A DNA stretch of 22,663 nt. Origin: an uncultured Lachnospiraceae bacterium (GTDB lineage: Bacteria; Bacillota; Clostridia; Lachnospirales; Lachnospiraceae). Under the pieces are notes generated by a model. The model was not told the DNA's origin and did no database searches. It saw nothing but the letters and a program-made list of their open reading frames with translations. The position numbers and the translations under genes are program-made. Below are positions 12,757 through 20,778 of this stretch, piece after piece. The stretch lies in NCBI GenBank assembly GCA_934320845.1, contig CAKRFU010000034.1, forward strand, positions 1-22,663, read 5' to 3'. How positions within the stretch are numbered: position 1 is the stretch's first letter; each line of letters begins with the position of its first letter.

Positions 12757-15297
12757 ATGAATAGAGAAGATTTAAACGGCAAAAAAGAAATGATTCTGGA
12801 GTTTGTAAATTCAAAGAGTTATAAACCTATGTCAACAAAAGAGATGGCAGTTGTTTTACAGGTTCCGGCAAAAGAAAAAAAGGATTTTAGAGCTGTACTT
12901 GATGAGTTATACAGCGACGGAAAGATACAGCTTGACCTTAAAGGAAAGATAAAACCGCTTTCAAGCGATATTCTTATCGGAAAATTTATGGGCACGCAGA
13001 GAGGATTTGGTTTTGTGCGCGTGGAGGGAGAAGATGAGGATATTTTTATACCTGCACACAAGACCAGAGGTGCCATTGACGGTGATAAGGTACATGTAGT
13101 TATAGATGAAAAAGCACACGGCAAAAGACGTGAGGGCGAGGTTATATCAATTATTGAGCGTGGAACTGATATACTTGTCGGAACATATTCAAAGAGCAAG
13201 AGTTTTGGATTTGTAGTTCCTGACAATCAAAAATTTGGCAGGGACATCTATATTCCAAAAGCTGAGAGTAAGGGTGCAATAACAGGTCACAAAGTAGTTG
13301 TTGAGATTACGGATTACGGAAGTGATACAACAAATCCTGAGGGAAAAATTCTTGAGATAATCGGTCACATAAATGACCCGGGAGTAGATATATTATCTGT
13401 CATAAAGGCATACGGACTTCCGGAGGAGTATCCGGATGAGGTTATGGATCAGGTTGAAAAAGTTGAAGATGAGGTTAAAGAGGATGAAAAGTCCGGAAGA
13501 ACTGACCTTAGAAATGTACAGATGGTTACTATAGATGGTGAGGACGCAAAGGATTTGGATGATGCGGTATCACTCACAAAAGAAAACGGAATTTATCATC
13601 TGGGAGTCCACATAGCGGATGTATCAAACTATGTTACAGAGGGTTCGCCGCTTGACAAAGAGGCTGTTAAGAGAGGAACGAGTGTTTATCTTGTGGACAG
13701 AGTTATTCCTATGCTTCCACATAAGTTATCAAATGGAATATGTTCACTTAATCAGGGAGTAGACAGACTTGCGCTCTCATGTCTGATGGATATAAGTGAA
13801 AAGGGAGAAATCGTTAAACACAGTATAGAAGAGAGTGTTATAAATGTTGACAGAAGAATGTCATACACAAGTGTACACAAGATAGTTGAACTTGAGGACG
13901 AAGAGGAGAGAGAAAAGTATAAAGAACTCATTCCTATGTTTGAACTTATGTACGAACTCGCAGACATACTTCGTGAGAGAAGATTTAAGAGAGGATCTAT
14001 TGACTTTGATTTTCCTGAGAGCAAGATTATACTCGATGAGAAAGGAAAGCCGGTTGAGATTAAAGAATATGAACGCAACAATGCAAACCGTATCATTGAG
14101 GAATTTATGCTCGCAGCAAACCAGACAGTGGCTGAGGAGTATTTTTGGCAGGAACTTCCATTTGTATACCGTGTTCATGAAGAACCGGATGAGGAAAAGA
14201 TAAATCAGCTCGGAGTTTTTATTGAGAACTTTGGATATACTCTAAAAGTAAATTCAGATGGAGAAATTCATCCAAAAGAAATACAGAAGCTTATAAAATC
14301 CGTGGAGGGAAAGCCAGAGGAGGCACTTATAAGCAGGCTTGCACTTCGTTCAATGAAACAGGCAAAATATATGACACAGTGTGGAGGTCATTTTGGACTT
14401 TCAATGAAGTATTACTGCCACTTTACATCACCTATCAGAAGATATCCTGACCTTCAGATACACCGCATCATAAAAGAAAACATTCATGGCAAGATGAACG
14501 ATAAGAGAATAGGTCATTACAATCAGATACTTCCTGAGGTTGCAGAAGAGGCAAGCAGACTTGAGAGAAGAGCTGATGATGCGGAACGTGAAGTTGAAAA
14601 GATGAAAAAAGCTGAGTATATGGAGCAGTTTATCGGTCAGAGTTTTGATGGTGTTATTTCGGGTGTCACTACATGGGGAATGTATGTGGAACTTCCAAAT
14701 ACCGTTGAAGGCATGGTCAGAGTTGCAGATATTCCGGGAGATTATTATTATTTTGAGGAAGAAAAATACAGGATGGTTGGTGAGCGCACAGGCAAATCTT
14801 ATAAGCTCGGAGAGCCAATCAGGATAACAGTATCGGCTGTTGATAAATTGACAAAAACAATTGATTTTACTATTGCGGATGAAAATGATACGGCAGATAA
14901 AACAAGGGATGATGCAGAGAAAAAGATTATTAATGATGAAAAGAAAAACATTGTCAGAACCGTAAATAAATCATCGAATAAAACAAATTCATCATCTGAC
15001 AGAAGAAAAAAGACAGTAAAACTTTCAGAAGCAAAAAGAAAGGCTGCAAAAAAGTCTGCCTCAAAGAAAAAGGCTGTTACAAAAGCAAAGAAAAAAGCCG
15101 TTATGGAAGCAAAAGAAAAAGCCATTAAAGCATTTGAGTACAGAAAAAAAAGAGCGAAGAAGAAAGCGGCTGCAGAGAATGCACAGATTGAAAATGAGGT
15201 AAAGAAACTTACGGGTGCCGCAAAGAAGAGGGCGTTAAACAAGGCGAAAAAGAAAGCAAAGAAAAAAGCCAAAATGGCTAAAAAATTAAAGAAGTAA
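12757..15297 (+). CDS. rnr: Ribonuclease R
   Basis: This is a processive 3'-to-5' exoribonuclease that degrades structured RNA and takes part in trans-translation quality control. The ATG at 12757 is chosen because GGGGGTG lies 5 nt upstream. A longer GTG frame from 12724 has no such site. Order in the 846 residues: winged-helix start (1-65), two cold-shock domains (RGFGFVRVEGEDEDIFIPAH about 80-100; SFGFVVPDN about 150), RNB catalytic domain with the Asp cluster TIDGEDAKDLDDAV (about 258-271) and HFTSPIRRYPDLQIHR, and an S1 domain (about 625-708, GVISGVTTWGMYVELPNTVEGMV). A tail of roughly 137 residues holds about 45 lysines and many alanines (KKKAVTKAKKKA, KAKKKAKKKAKMAKK). smpB follows after 19 nt. 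Confidence 0.96.
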   Translation: MNREDLNGKKEMILEFVNSKSYKPMSTKEMAVVLQVPAKEKKDFRAVLDELYSDGKIQLDLKGKIKPLSSDILIGKFMGTQRGFGFVRVEGEDEDIFIPAHKTRGAIDGDKVHVVIDEKAHGKRREGEVISIIERGTDILVGTYSKSKSFGFVVPDNQKFGRDIYIPKAESKGAITGHKVVVEITDYGSDTTNPEGKILEIIGHINDPGVDILSVIKAYGLPEEYPDEVMDQVEKVEDEVKEDEKSGRTDLRNVQMVTIDGEDAKDLDDAVSLTKENGIYHLGVHIADVSNYVTEGSPLDKEAVKRGTSVYLVDRVIPMLPHKLSNGICSLNQGVDRLALSCLMDISEKGEIVKHSIEESVINVDRRMSYTSVHKIVELEDEEEREKYKELIPMFELMYELADILRERRFKRGSIDFDFPESKIILDEKGKPVEIKEYERNNANRIIEEFMLAANQTVAEEYFWQELPFVYRVHEEPDEEKINQLGVFIENFGYTLKVNSDGEIHPKEIQKLIKSVEGKPEEALISRLALRSMKQAKYMTQCGGHFGLSMKYYCHFTSPIRRYPDLQIHRIIKENIHGKMNDKRIGHYNQILPEVAEEASRLERRADDAEREVEKMKKAEYMEQFIGQSFDGVISGVTTWGMYVELPNTVEGMVRVADIPGDYYYFEEEKYRMVGERTGKSYKLGEPIRITVSAVDKLTKTIDFTIADENDTADKTRDDAEKKIINDEKKNIVRTVNKSSNKTNSSSDRRKKTVKLSEAKRKAAKKSASKKKAVTKAKKKAVMEAKEKAIKAFEYRKKRAKKKAAAENAQIENEVKKLTGAAKKRALNKAKKKAKKKAKMAKKLKK

Positions 15298-15316
15298 ACA
15301 GAGGTAGAAAGTAGAT

Positions 15317-15781
15317 ATGGCTAAGCAGGCAAAAAAATTGATAGCGAATAATAAAAAAGCATATCATGACTATTTTATTGAAGATAAGTATGAAGCAGGG
15401 ATTTCACTTGCCGGGACAGAGGTTAAATCTCTGAGAATGGGAAGATGCAGTGTGAAAGAGGCATTTATACGAATCGAAAAAGGAGAGGTTTATGTATACA
15501 ATATGCACATTGCGGCATATGAAAAAGGCAATATTTTTAATAAAGACCCATTGAGAGTGCGTAAACTTCTTCTTCACAAGAGAGAAATAAGAAAAATTGA
15601 GGGACAGATAGCACAAAAGGGATACACGGTTGTGCCATTAAGTGTATATTTCAGTGGAAGTCTTGTAAAAGTTGAGATAGGACTTGCAAAGGGTAAAAAA
15701 TTATATGATAAGAGACAGGATATAGCAAAGAAAGACCAGAGACGTGAAGCTGAACGTAAATTTAAAAATCTTCAATTTTAG
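15317..15781 (+). CDS. smpB: SsrA-binding protein SmpB
   Basis: SmpB binds tmRNA and brings it to stalled ribosomes for trans-translation. The 154-residue length is typical. The OB-fold core is clear: [88 protein letters not shown] and the basic C-terminal tail [19 protein letters not shown]. It lies 19 nt after rnr, a recurring and functionally meaningful pairing. The tmRNA gene itself (ssrA) is not found in the window. Confidence 0.97.
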   Translation: MAKQAKKLIANNKKAYHDYFIEDKYEAGISLAGTEVKSLRMGRCSVKEAFIRIEKGEVYVYNMHIAAYEKGNIFNKDPLRVRKLLLHKREIRKIEGQIAQKGYTVVPLSVYFSGSLVKVEIGLAKGKKLYDKRQDIAKKDQRREAERKFKNLQF

Positions 15782-15841
15782 TAATGTTGCACAAAAATAT
15801 ACTTTTAAAATTATATAAAACGGCAAATTTACAAAAAATAC

Positions 15842-15870
15842 TTGACGAATATTTTTTACAATAGTAATAT
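15842..15870 (+). promoter_or_regulatory. Promoter of the antiterminator gene
   Basis: TTGACG (15842-15847), 17 nt, then TAATAT (15865-15870). Transcription would start near 15877, placing the RAT about 26 nt into the transcript. Confidence 0.7.
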
Positions 15871-15989
15871 ATTAACAACAAAACAAGTTGCAATAGCGAA
15901 CTGGATTGTTACTGATTGTATATCATACATATTAGGCAAGACTGGGTTGCACCGTTATTCATTGGACGTAGTTAGTATATTACTATTGT
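15858..15989. repeat. 19-bp inverted repeat flanking the first RAT
   Basis: ACAATAGTAATATATTAAC (15858-15876) has its near-exact complement at 15971-15989 (GTTAGTATATTACTATTGT), with one position differing (a possible G-U pair). The left arm spans the -10 box of the promoter. The right arm lies in the loop of the leader terminator. The arms are 94 bp apart. Confidence 0.8.
15903..15943 (+). promoter_or_regulatory. RAT (antiterminator RNA target) of sacT leader, with enlarged apical stem
   Basis: GGATTGTTACTGAT and TTAGGCAAGACT match the two halves of the BglG/SacY-family ribonucleic antiterminator. A normal RAT has a few loop bases between the halves. Here an extra hairpin (TGTAT-ATC-ATACA) is inserted and stacks on CTGAT/ATTAG. 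The 3' half overlaps the left arm of the terminator, so the two folds exclude each other. Confidence 0.85.
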
Positions 15990-16017
15990 TTAAGTATAGG
16001 TGTGATGCAGTTTTTTT
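15941..16017 (+). terminator. Leader terminator controlled by the first RAT
   Basis: ACTGGGTTGCACC pairs with GGTGTGATGCAGT (one mismatch, a few G-U pairs) and is followed by seven T. The stem's first bases are the last bases of the RAT. It lies 47 nt before the antiterminator start, so the gene is autoregulated by antitermination. Confidence 0.85.
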
Positions 16018-16063
16018 CTTTTGGAAAAACATTATATTTGCTGTTTTATCTGGGGGAAGATGA

Positions 16064-16903
16064 GTGAAAATCTTAAAAGTTATAAATAACAATGTTGTGA
16101 GCGCCTGTGACGAAAAGGGAAAAGAAATTGTTGTTATGGGAAAGGGTTTAGGATTTGGGAAGAAAAGCGGAGATATTCTTGATGAATTAAAAATCGAGAA
16201 AAAGTTTTCTATGCCTGATGAGAGCGTGACCCAGCTTGAAGAGCTGCTTAGGGATATACCATATGAGTATATTCAGACAGCAAATAAGATTATAGCGATG
16301 GCAAAAGAAAAGTATGGAATGAAACTAAGTAAGATTATTTACATAACACTTACAGACCATTTGAATTTTGCAATCACGCGTTTAAAAAAAGGAATTGTTG
16401 TTGAAAATGCACTTTTATGGGAGATTAAAAAATTTTACCAAAGGGAGTTTGAAGCAGGAAAGAGTGCTTTGGAGATTATAAAGCATGACCTTGGATTTGA
16501 ACTTTCAGAGGATGAAGCAGGATTTTTTGCTATTCATATATTAAATGCTCAAATTGATGCAGATATGATGCAGACAATGAACATTCCGGGAATAACAAAA
16601 GATATTGTCAATATAGTAGGTTATACATTTGGAAAGGAACTTGACAGGGAGAATTTATATTACGAGCGTTTTATAAGTCATCTTAAACATTTTCTGGCAA
16701 GAGTTGTGAAAAATGAGACATATGGCGATGACAAAGAGAACAGACTTGCAATGATAATGAAAAGTGAATTTCCGAAAAGTTACAGATGTGCACTTAGAAT
16801 AAGGGATTATTTGAAAGTGAGTATGAAATATTGTGTTTCGTTGGAAGAAATATCTTATCTTACGATTCACATACAAAGACTTCCAGGTGAAGGTCAAGAG
16901 TAA
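16064..16903 (+). CDS. sacT: BglG/SacT/LicT-family transcriptional antiterminator
   Basis: This RNA-binding regulator stabilises RAT hairpins in leader mRNAs and so prevents termination. Activity is set by PTS phosphorylation of its PRD domains. The 279 residues hold the CAT RNA-binding domain (1-57: ILKVINNNVVSA, KEIVVMGKGLGFGKKSGD), PRD1 with H99 (TLTDHLNFA) and H158 (FFAIHILNA), and PRD2 with H206 (FISHLKHF) and H269 (YLTIHIQRL). All four regulatory His are present. GTG is the start, with GGGGGA 6 nt upstream; the overlapping ATG at 16060 is out of frame. RAT elements before this gene and before ptsI-scrA-sacA identify its likely targets. Sucrose specificity, and hence the symbol, is inferred from the downstream genes. 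Confidence 0.92.
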   Translation: MKILKVINNNVVSACDEKGKEIVVMGKGLGFGKKSGDILDELKIEKKFSMPDESVTQLEELLRDIPYEYIQTANKIIAMAKEKYGMKLSKIIYITLTDHLNFAITRLKKGIVVENALLWEIKKFYQREFEAGKSALEIIKHDLGFELSEDEAGFFAIHILNAQIDADMMQTMNIPGITKDIVNIVGYTFGKELDRENLYYERFISHLKHFLARVVKNETYGDDKENRLAMIMKSEFPKSYRCALRIRDYLKVSMKYCVSLEEISYLTIHIQRLPGEGQE

Positions 16904-16949
16904 AATTAAAAATAAATTATAGTTTATAAATTTATAATTGTCATATTTA

Positions 16950-16978
16950 GGGATTGTTACATTCGGTTGGCAAAACCC
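16950..16978 (+). promoter_or_regulatory. RAT upstream of ptsI
   Basis: GGATTGTTAC ... GGTTGGCAAAACC (16951-16977) closely matches the RAT consensus, extended by a G16950-C16978 pair. A TATAAT (16933-16938) would give a start site about 6 nt before it. No good -35 is seen, so transcription may also come from the sacT promoter. Confidence 0.92.
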
Positions 16979-17059
16979 GGACACAAAATTTTAGCTTATA
17001 TTTTGAATATATATATCAGATATGTGGAAAAATATAGTTAGTTGTGTGTCCGGGTTTTT
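16972..17059 (+). terminator. Leader terminator controlled by the second RAT
   Basis: A perfect 14-bp stem, AAAACCCGGACACA (16972-16985) with TGTGTCCGGGTTTT (17045-17058), followed by T. The left arm reuses the last seven bases of the RAT, the classic exclusive-fold layout. The loop is long (59 nt) and AT-rich. Confidence 0.92.
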
Positions 17060-17149
17060 ATTATATAAATTATAAAAATAAAAAATAATTTATCGGAAAT
17101 TAAAAGCAAAAAAGTAAAAAACATGAAATAAGACGAGGAGGAAAATATT

Positions 17150-18763
17150 ATGAAGGAATATTATGGAAAGAAAATTTTTGGTGGCATTGCAATTGGAAAA
17201 ATAAGTTTTTATTCAAAAAATCAGAATGTTGTTGTAAGAAAAAAGACAGATGATTCTGATGGCGAGATTGCAAGATACGAAGCGGCAAGAGAAAAAGCTA
17301 TTGAACAGCTTCATGGTCTTTATGAGAAGGCATTGAAGGAAGTCGGTGAGATGAATGCAGAGATTTTTGAAGTTCATGCTATGATGCTTGAGGATGATGA
17401 TTATAACGATTCCGTAAAAAATATCATCACATCACAGAAAGTTAATGCAGAGTATGCAGTAGGCGTAACAGGAGATAATTTTTCAGAAATGTTTGCAAAT
17501 ATGGAGGATGATTATTTCAAGGCTCGTTCTGCTGATGTAAAAGATATTTCGGAAAGAGTTATTTCAGTGCTTTGCGGAAAGACAAGCGACAGTGATATAG
17601 GAGATGAACCTGTAATAGTAGTGGCTGATGACCTTGCACCGAGTGAGACAGTACAGATGGACAAGACAAAACTTCTTGCATTTGTCACAAAATACGGTTC
17701 TTCAAATTCACATACGGCAATACTCGCAAGAACAATGGGAATACCGGCACTTATTGGTGTTGAGATTGATGAGCAGTGGAACGGGAAAAAAGGAATTATT
17801 GATGGTTTCGAGGGAAAGATTATTGTTGAGCCTGACGAAGAGACATTAAATGAATATTTAAAGAAGCAGGAGACTGCTAAAGAACAGAAAAAGCTTTTAC
17901 AGAGCCTTAAAGGAAAAGACACAGTTACAAAGTCAGGAAAACAAATAAAATTATATGCAAATATAGGAAATCCTTCAGACCTTGCGGCTGTGGTACAGAA
18001 TGATGCAGCAGGAATAGGATTGTTTAGAAGTGAGTTCCTCTATCTTGAAGCGAGTGATTATCCAACAGAGGATGAGCAGCTTAAAGCATACAAACAGGTT
18101 GCTGAGACAATGGCAGGAAAGAAAGTTATAATTCGTACGTTAGATATAGGAGCTGACAAGCAGGCAGATTATTTTAATCTTGAAAAAGAGGAAAATCCTG
18201 CAATGGGTTACAGGGCTATAAGAATCTGTCTTACAAGAGAGGAAGTATTTAAGACACAGCTTCGTGCATTATACAGAGCAAGTGCATATGGAAATATAGC
18301 TATCATGTATCCGATGATTACATCTGTTGACGAAGTGAGAAGAATAAAAGAGATTTCAAAACAGGTAAGAGATGAACTTATTGCGGCAGGCGTAGAGATT
18401 GGTGAAGTTGAAGAGGGAATCATGATTGAGACTCCGGCAGCAGCTATTATAAGTGATCTTTTGGCAAAAGAAGTTGACTTCTTTAGCATAGGTACAAATG
18501 ATCTGACACAGTATACACTGGCGATAGACCGTCAGAACTCAAAACTTGATGAATTTTACAATCCACATCATGAGGCAATTCTCAGAATGATACAGATGGT
18601 TATTGATAATGCACACAAGGAAGGAATCTGGGCAGGAATCTGCGGTGAGCTTGGTGCTGATACTGAACTTACAGAGAGATTTGTTGAAATGGGAATAGAT
18701 GAGCTTTCAGTTTCACCGGCATGTGTACTTCCAATCAGAAAAATTGTGAGAGACATGGAATAG
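17150..18763 (+). CDS. ptsI: Phosphoenolpyruvate-protein phosphotransferase (PTS Enzyme I)
   Basis: Enzyme I takes phosphate from PEP and passes it to HPr, feeding all PTS sugars. The 537-residue product has the swivelling His domain with H188 in SSNSHTAILARTMGIP and the PEP-binding barrel (GLFRSEFLY, VIIRTLDIGADKQ, GYRAIRICL, MYPMITSVDEV, GIMIETPAA, IGTNDLTQYTLAIDR). It ends in the catalytic Cys motif WAGICGELGAD and SVSPACVLPIRKIVRDME. GGAGG lies 8 nt before the ATG. Usually ptsI sits beside ptsH. Here no HPr gene is present, and the gene heads a sucrose operon behind a RAT-controlled terminator. It is either the sole Enzyme I placed under sugar control or a second, dedicated copy. Confidence 0.96.
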   Translation: MKEYYGKKIFGGIAIGKISFYSKNQNVVVRKKTDDSDGEIARYEAAREKAIEQLHGLYEKALKEVGEMNAEIFEVHAMMLEDDDYNDSVKNIITSQKVNAEYAVGVTGDNFSEMFANMEDDYFKARSADVKDISERVISVLCGKTSDSDIGDEPVIVVADDLAPSETVQMDKTKLLAFVTKYGSSNSHTAILARTMGIPALIGVEIDEQWNGKKGIIDGFEGKIIVEPDEETLNEYLKKQETAKEQKKLLQSLKGKDTVTKSGKQIKLYANIGNPSDLAAVVQNDAAGIGLFRSEFLYLEASDYPTEDEQLKAYKQVAETMAGKKVIIRTLDIGADKQADYFNLEKEENPAMGYRAIRICLTREEVFKTQLRALYRASAYGNIAIMYPMITSVDEVRRIKEISKQVRDELIAAGVEIGEVEEGIMIETPAAAIISDLLAKEVDFFSIGTNDLTQYTLAIDRQNSKLDEFYNPHHEAILRMIQMVIDNAHKEGIWAGICGELGADTELTERFVEMGIDELSVSPACVLPIRKIVRDME

Positions 18764-18843
18764 ACGGTTTGAAAAATATTATCCGTAAACCAATAATGAT
18801 AATAAAAGCATAAAGGGTTTTTGGAGAATTGGAGGAAGAAAAT

Positions 18844-20748
18844 ATGGATTACAGGAGCGCAGCTAAAGAGGTTGTAGAGAAGATAGGTGGCAGAGAGAAT
18901 ATAGTCTCTGCTGCACACTGTGCTACACGATTGAGACTTGTTATTGCAGACAACAGTAAATGCAATAAAGAAGAGATTGAAAATATAGAGGGTGTTAAGG
19001 GAGTATTTGAAGCATCGGGACAGCTTCAGATAATTTTTGGAACAGGTGCCGTAAACAAGGTATATGATGAGTTTATATCTATTGCTAATATAGCAGGAGG
19101 AACAAAAGAGGACGTAAAAGCGGCGGCAGCGGCAAAACAAAATGTATTTAAACGGGCAATTAAAACTTTAGGAGACATATTTGTACCAATAATTCCGGCA
19201 ATTGTGGCAAGTGGACTTTTGATGGGGCTGTTAGAGGGTTTCTGTAATCTTTGGCCGCAGATGGCAAACTCTTCAGCATATACGATTTTTCATCTGTTTA
19301 GCAATGCAGCATTTGTCTATCTGCCAATACTTATTGCGATAAGCGCAGCAAAAACATTTGGTGGAAATCAGTTTTTAGGTGCAGTAATAGGTATGATTAT
19401 GATACACAGTGACCTTATAAATGCATGGTCTGTATCAGGAATGAAAGCGTCAGAGATACCTACTGCATCGGTATGGTTTGGTTTGTATGACATAAAGCTT
19501 GTCGGATATCAGGGTCATGTAATTCCGGTTGTAATAGCTGTATGGCTCATGTCCGTAATAGAAAAGAAACTTCACAAAATAGTACCTGAAATTATTGATT
19601 TGTTTGTCACGCCGCTTGTTACAGTGCTGGTGACAGGATACATAACACTTACTGTTGTAGGACCGATTTTTTCTACAGTTGAGAACTGGGTTCTTTCAGC
19701 AGCATCAAATTTAATTGCACTTCCGTTTGGTATAGGAGGTATGATAGTAGGAGCGTTATATGCACCTACGGTTGTTGCAGGACTTCATCATATGTATAAT
19801 GCGATAGAAGCGGGACTCCTTAGTTCAAATGGCATTAACACATGGATGCCTATAGCGACAGCTGCCAATGTTGCACAGGGTGCAGCCTGTCTTGCAGTAG
19901 CAATAAAAACTAAAAATGCTAAAACAAAAGGTGTTGCACTTCCGGCTTCTTTATCTGCTTATCTTGGAATAACAGAACCGGCTATATTTGGTGTAAATGT
20001 GAGATTTTTAAAGCCTTTTATTGCAGGATGCATAGGCGGTGCATGCGGAGGACTTGTGGCTGGTATTATAGGTGTCGGTGCAACAGCATACGGAATTACA
20101 GGTATGTTTGGGTTCCTTATAACAACATCATACACAGTACAGTATGCACTTATAATTATAGTGGCAACTGTAGTGGCATTTGCAGTATCATGGATATTAT
20201 ATAAAGAAGAGAATAAGGAAGAAAGCAGAGAACAAAAACAGGTAAATAAAACGGAAAATATACCGGAGAGTAAGGAAGTTTCAAAAGAGTCAGAAACGGA
20301 AAAAGAACTTTATTCACCTTTAAAAGGAGAAGCAATAAAATTATCAGAAGTTCCTGATGATACATTTGCAAATGAAATATTAGGAAAAGGCATGGCTGTC
20401 ATTCCAAAAGAAGGTCTTGTAACTGCACCTGTTGATGGAGAAGTTTCAACCTTATTTGACACACTTCATGCAATTGGAATAACAGGAGATAATGGTGTCG
20501 AAATTCTTATTCATGTTGGAATAAATACTGTTGAACTTGAAGGAAAGTATTACAAAGCACTTGTAAAAGAGGGCGACAGGGTGACAAAGGGACAGCCTTT
20601 ACTTGAATGTGATTTAGAGGGAATACGAAATGCGGGATATAATACAGTTACTCCGGTAATAATCACTAATTCCGATGAGTATGAAGAAATAGAACAGACA
20701 GCTTACGGCAATGTTGAAAAAACAAATGTTATTATGAAAATAAGATAA
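18844..20748 (+). CDS. scrA: PTS sucrose-type transporter, EIIBCA
   Basis: This membrane permease imports and phosphorylates its sugar, likely giving sucrose-6-phosphate. The ATG at 18844 is preferred (GGAGGAAG just upstream); a TTG five codons earlier overlaps that site. Domain order in the 634 residues: EIIB (1-85, phospho-Cys C26 in SAAHCATRLRL), EIIC (about 95-460, several hydrophobic spans with GITEPAIFGVN and LHHMYNAIE), a charged linker rich in Glu/Lys (about 460-485), and a glucose-type EIIA (about 490-634, H542 in TLHAIG and phospho-His H557 in ILIHVGINTV). The complete B-C-A set means it needs only Enzyme I and HPr. Specificity comes from sacA next door; trehalose- or beta-glucoside-type relatives have similar sequences. 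Confidence 0.92.
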   Translation: MDYRSAAKEVVEKIGGRENIVSAAHCATRLRLVIADNSKCNKEEIENIEGVKGVFEASGQLQIIFGTGAVNKVYDEFISIANIAGGTKEDVKAAAAAKQNVFKRAIKTLGDIFVPIIPAIVASGLLMGLLEGFCNLWPQMANSSAYTIFHLFSNAAFVYLPILIAISAAKTFGGNQFLGAVIGMIMIHSDLINAWSVSGMKASEIPTASVWFGLYDIKLVGYQGHVIPVVIAVWLMSVIEKKLHKIVPEIIDLFVTPLVTVLVTGYITLTVVGPIFSTVENWVLSAASNLIALPFGIGGMIVGALYAPTVVAGLHHMYNAIEAGLLSSNGINTWMPIATAANVAQGAACLAVAIKTKNAKTKGVALPASLSAYLGITEPAIFGVNVRFLKPFIAGCIGGACGGLVAGIIGVGATAYGITGMFGFLITTSYTVQYALIIIVATVVAFAVSWILYKEENKEESREQKQVNKTENIPESKEVSKESETEKELYSPLKGEAIKLSEVPDDTFANEILGKGMAVIPKEGLVTAPVDGEVSTLFDTLHAIGITGDNGVEILIHVGINTVELEGKYYKALVKEGDRVTKGQPLLECDLEGIRNAGYNTVTPVIITNSDEYEEIEQTAYGNVEKTNVIMKIR

Positions 20749-20778
20749 GTATCAGTTTGGTCATAAAAGGAGACGGAT

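Noticed and set aside
14799..15272. A 157-codon minus-strand frame rich in Phe and Ala
   Set aside because: It is the antisense shadow of the Lys/Ala-rich tail of rnr (AAA/GCA codons read backwards).
15782..15857. tmRNA gene downstream of smpB
   Set aside because: No tRNA-like ends or tag peptide frame are seen; the region is a short AT-rich gap before the sacT promoter.
15971..15989. Minus-strand promoter in the right arm of the 19-bp inverted repeat
   Set aside because: The copy contains a TAATAT on the minus strand, but there is no acceptable -35 at 16-18 nt and no gene to serve.
15842..16063. A 73-codon plus-strand frame before sacT
   Set aside because: It covers the promoter, RAT and terminator leader, lacks a ribosome-binding site and has no protein-like composition.
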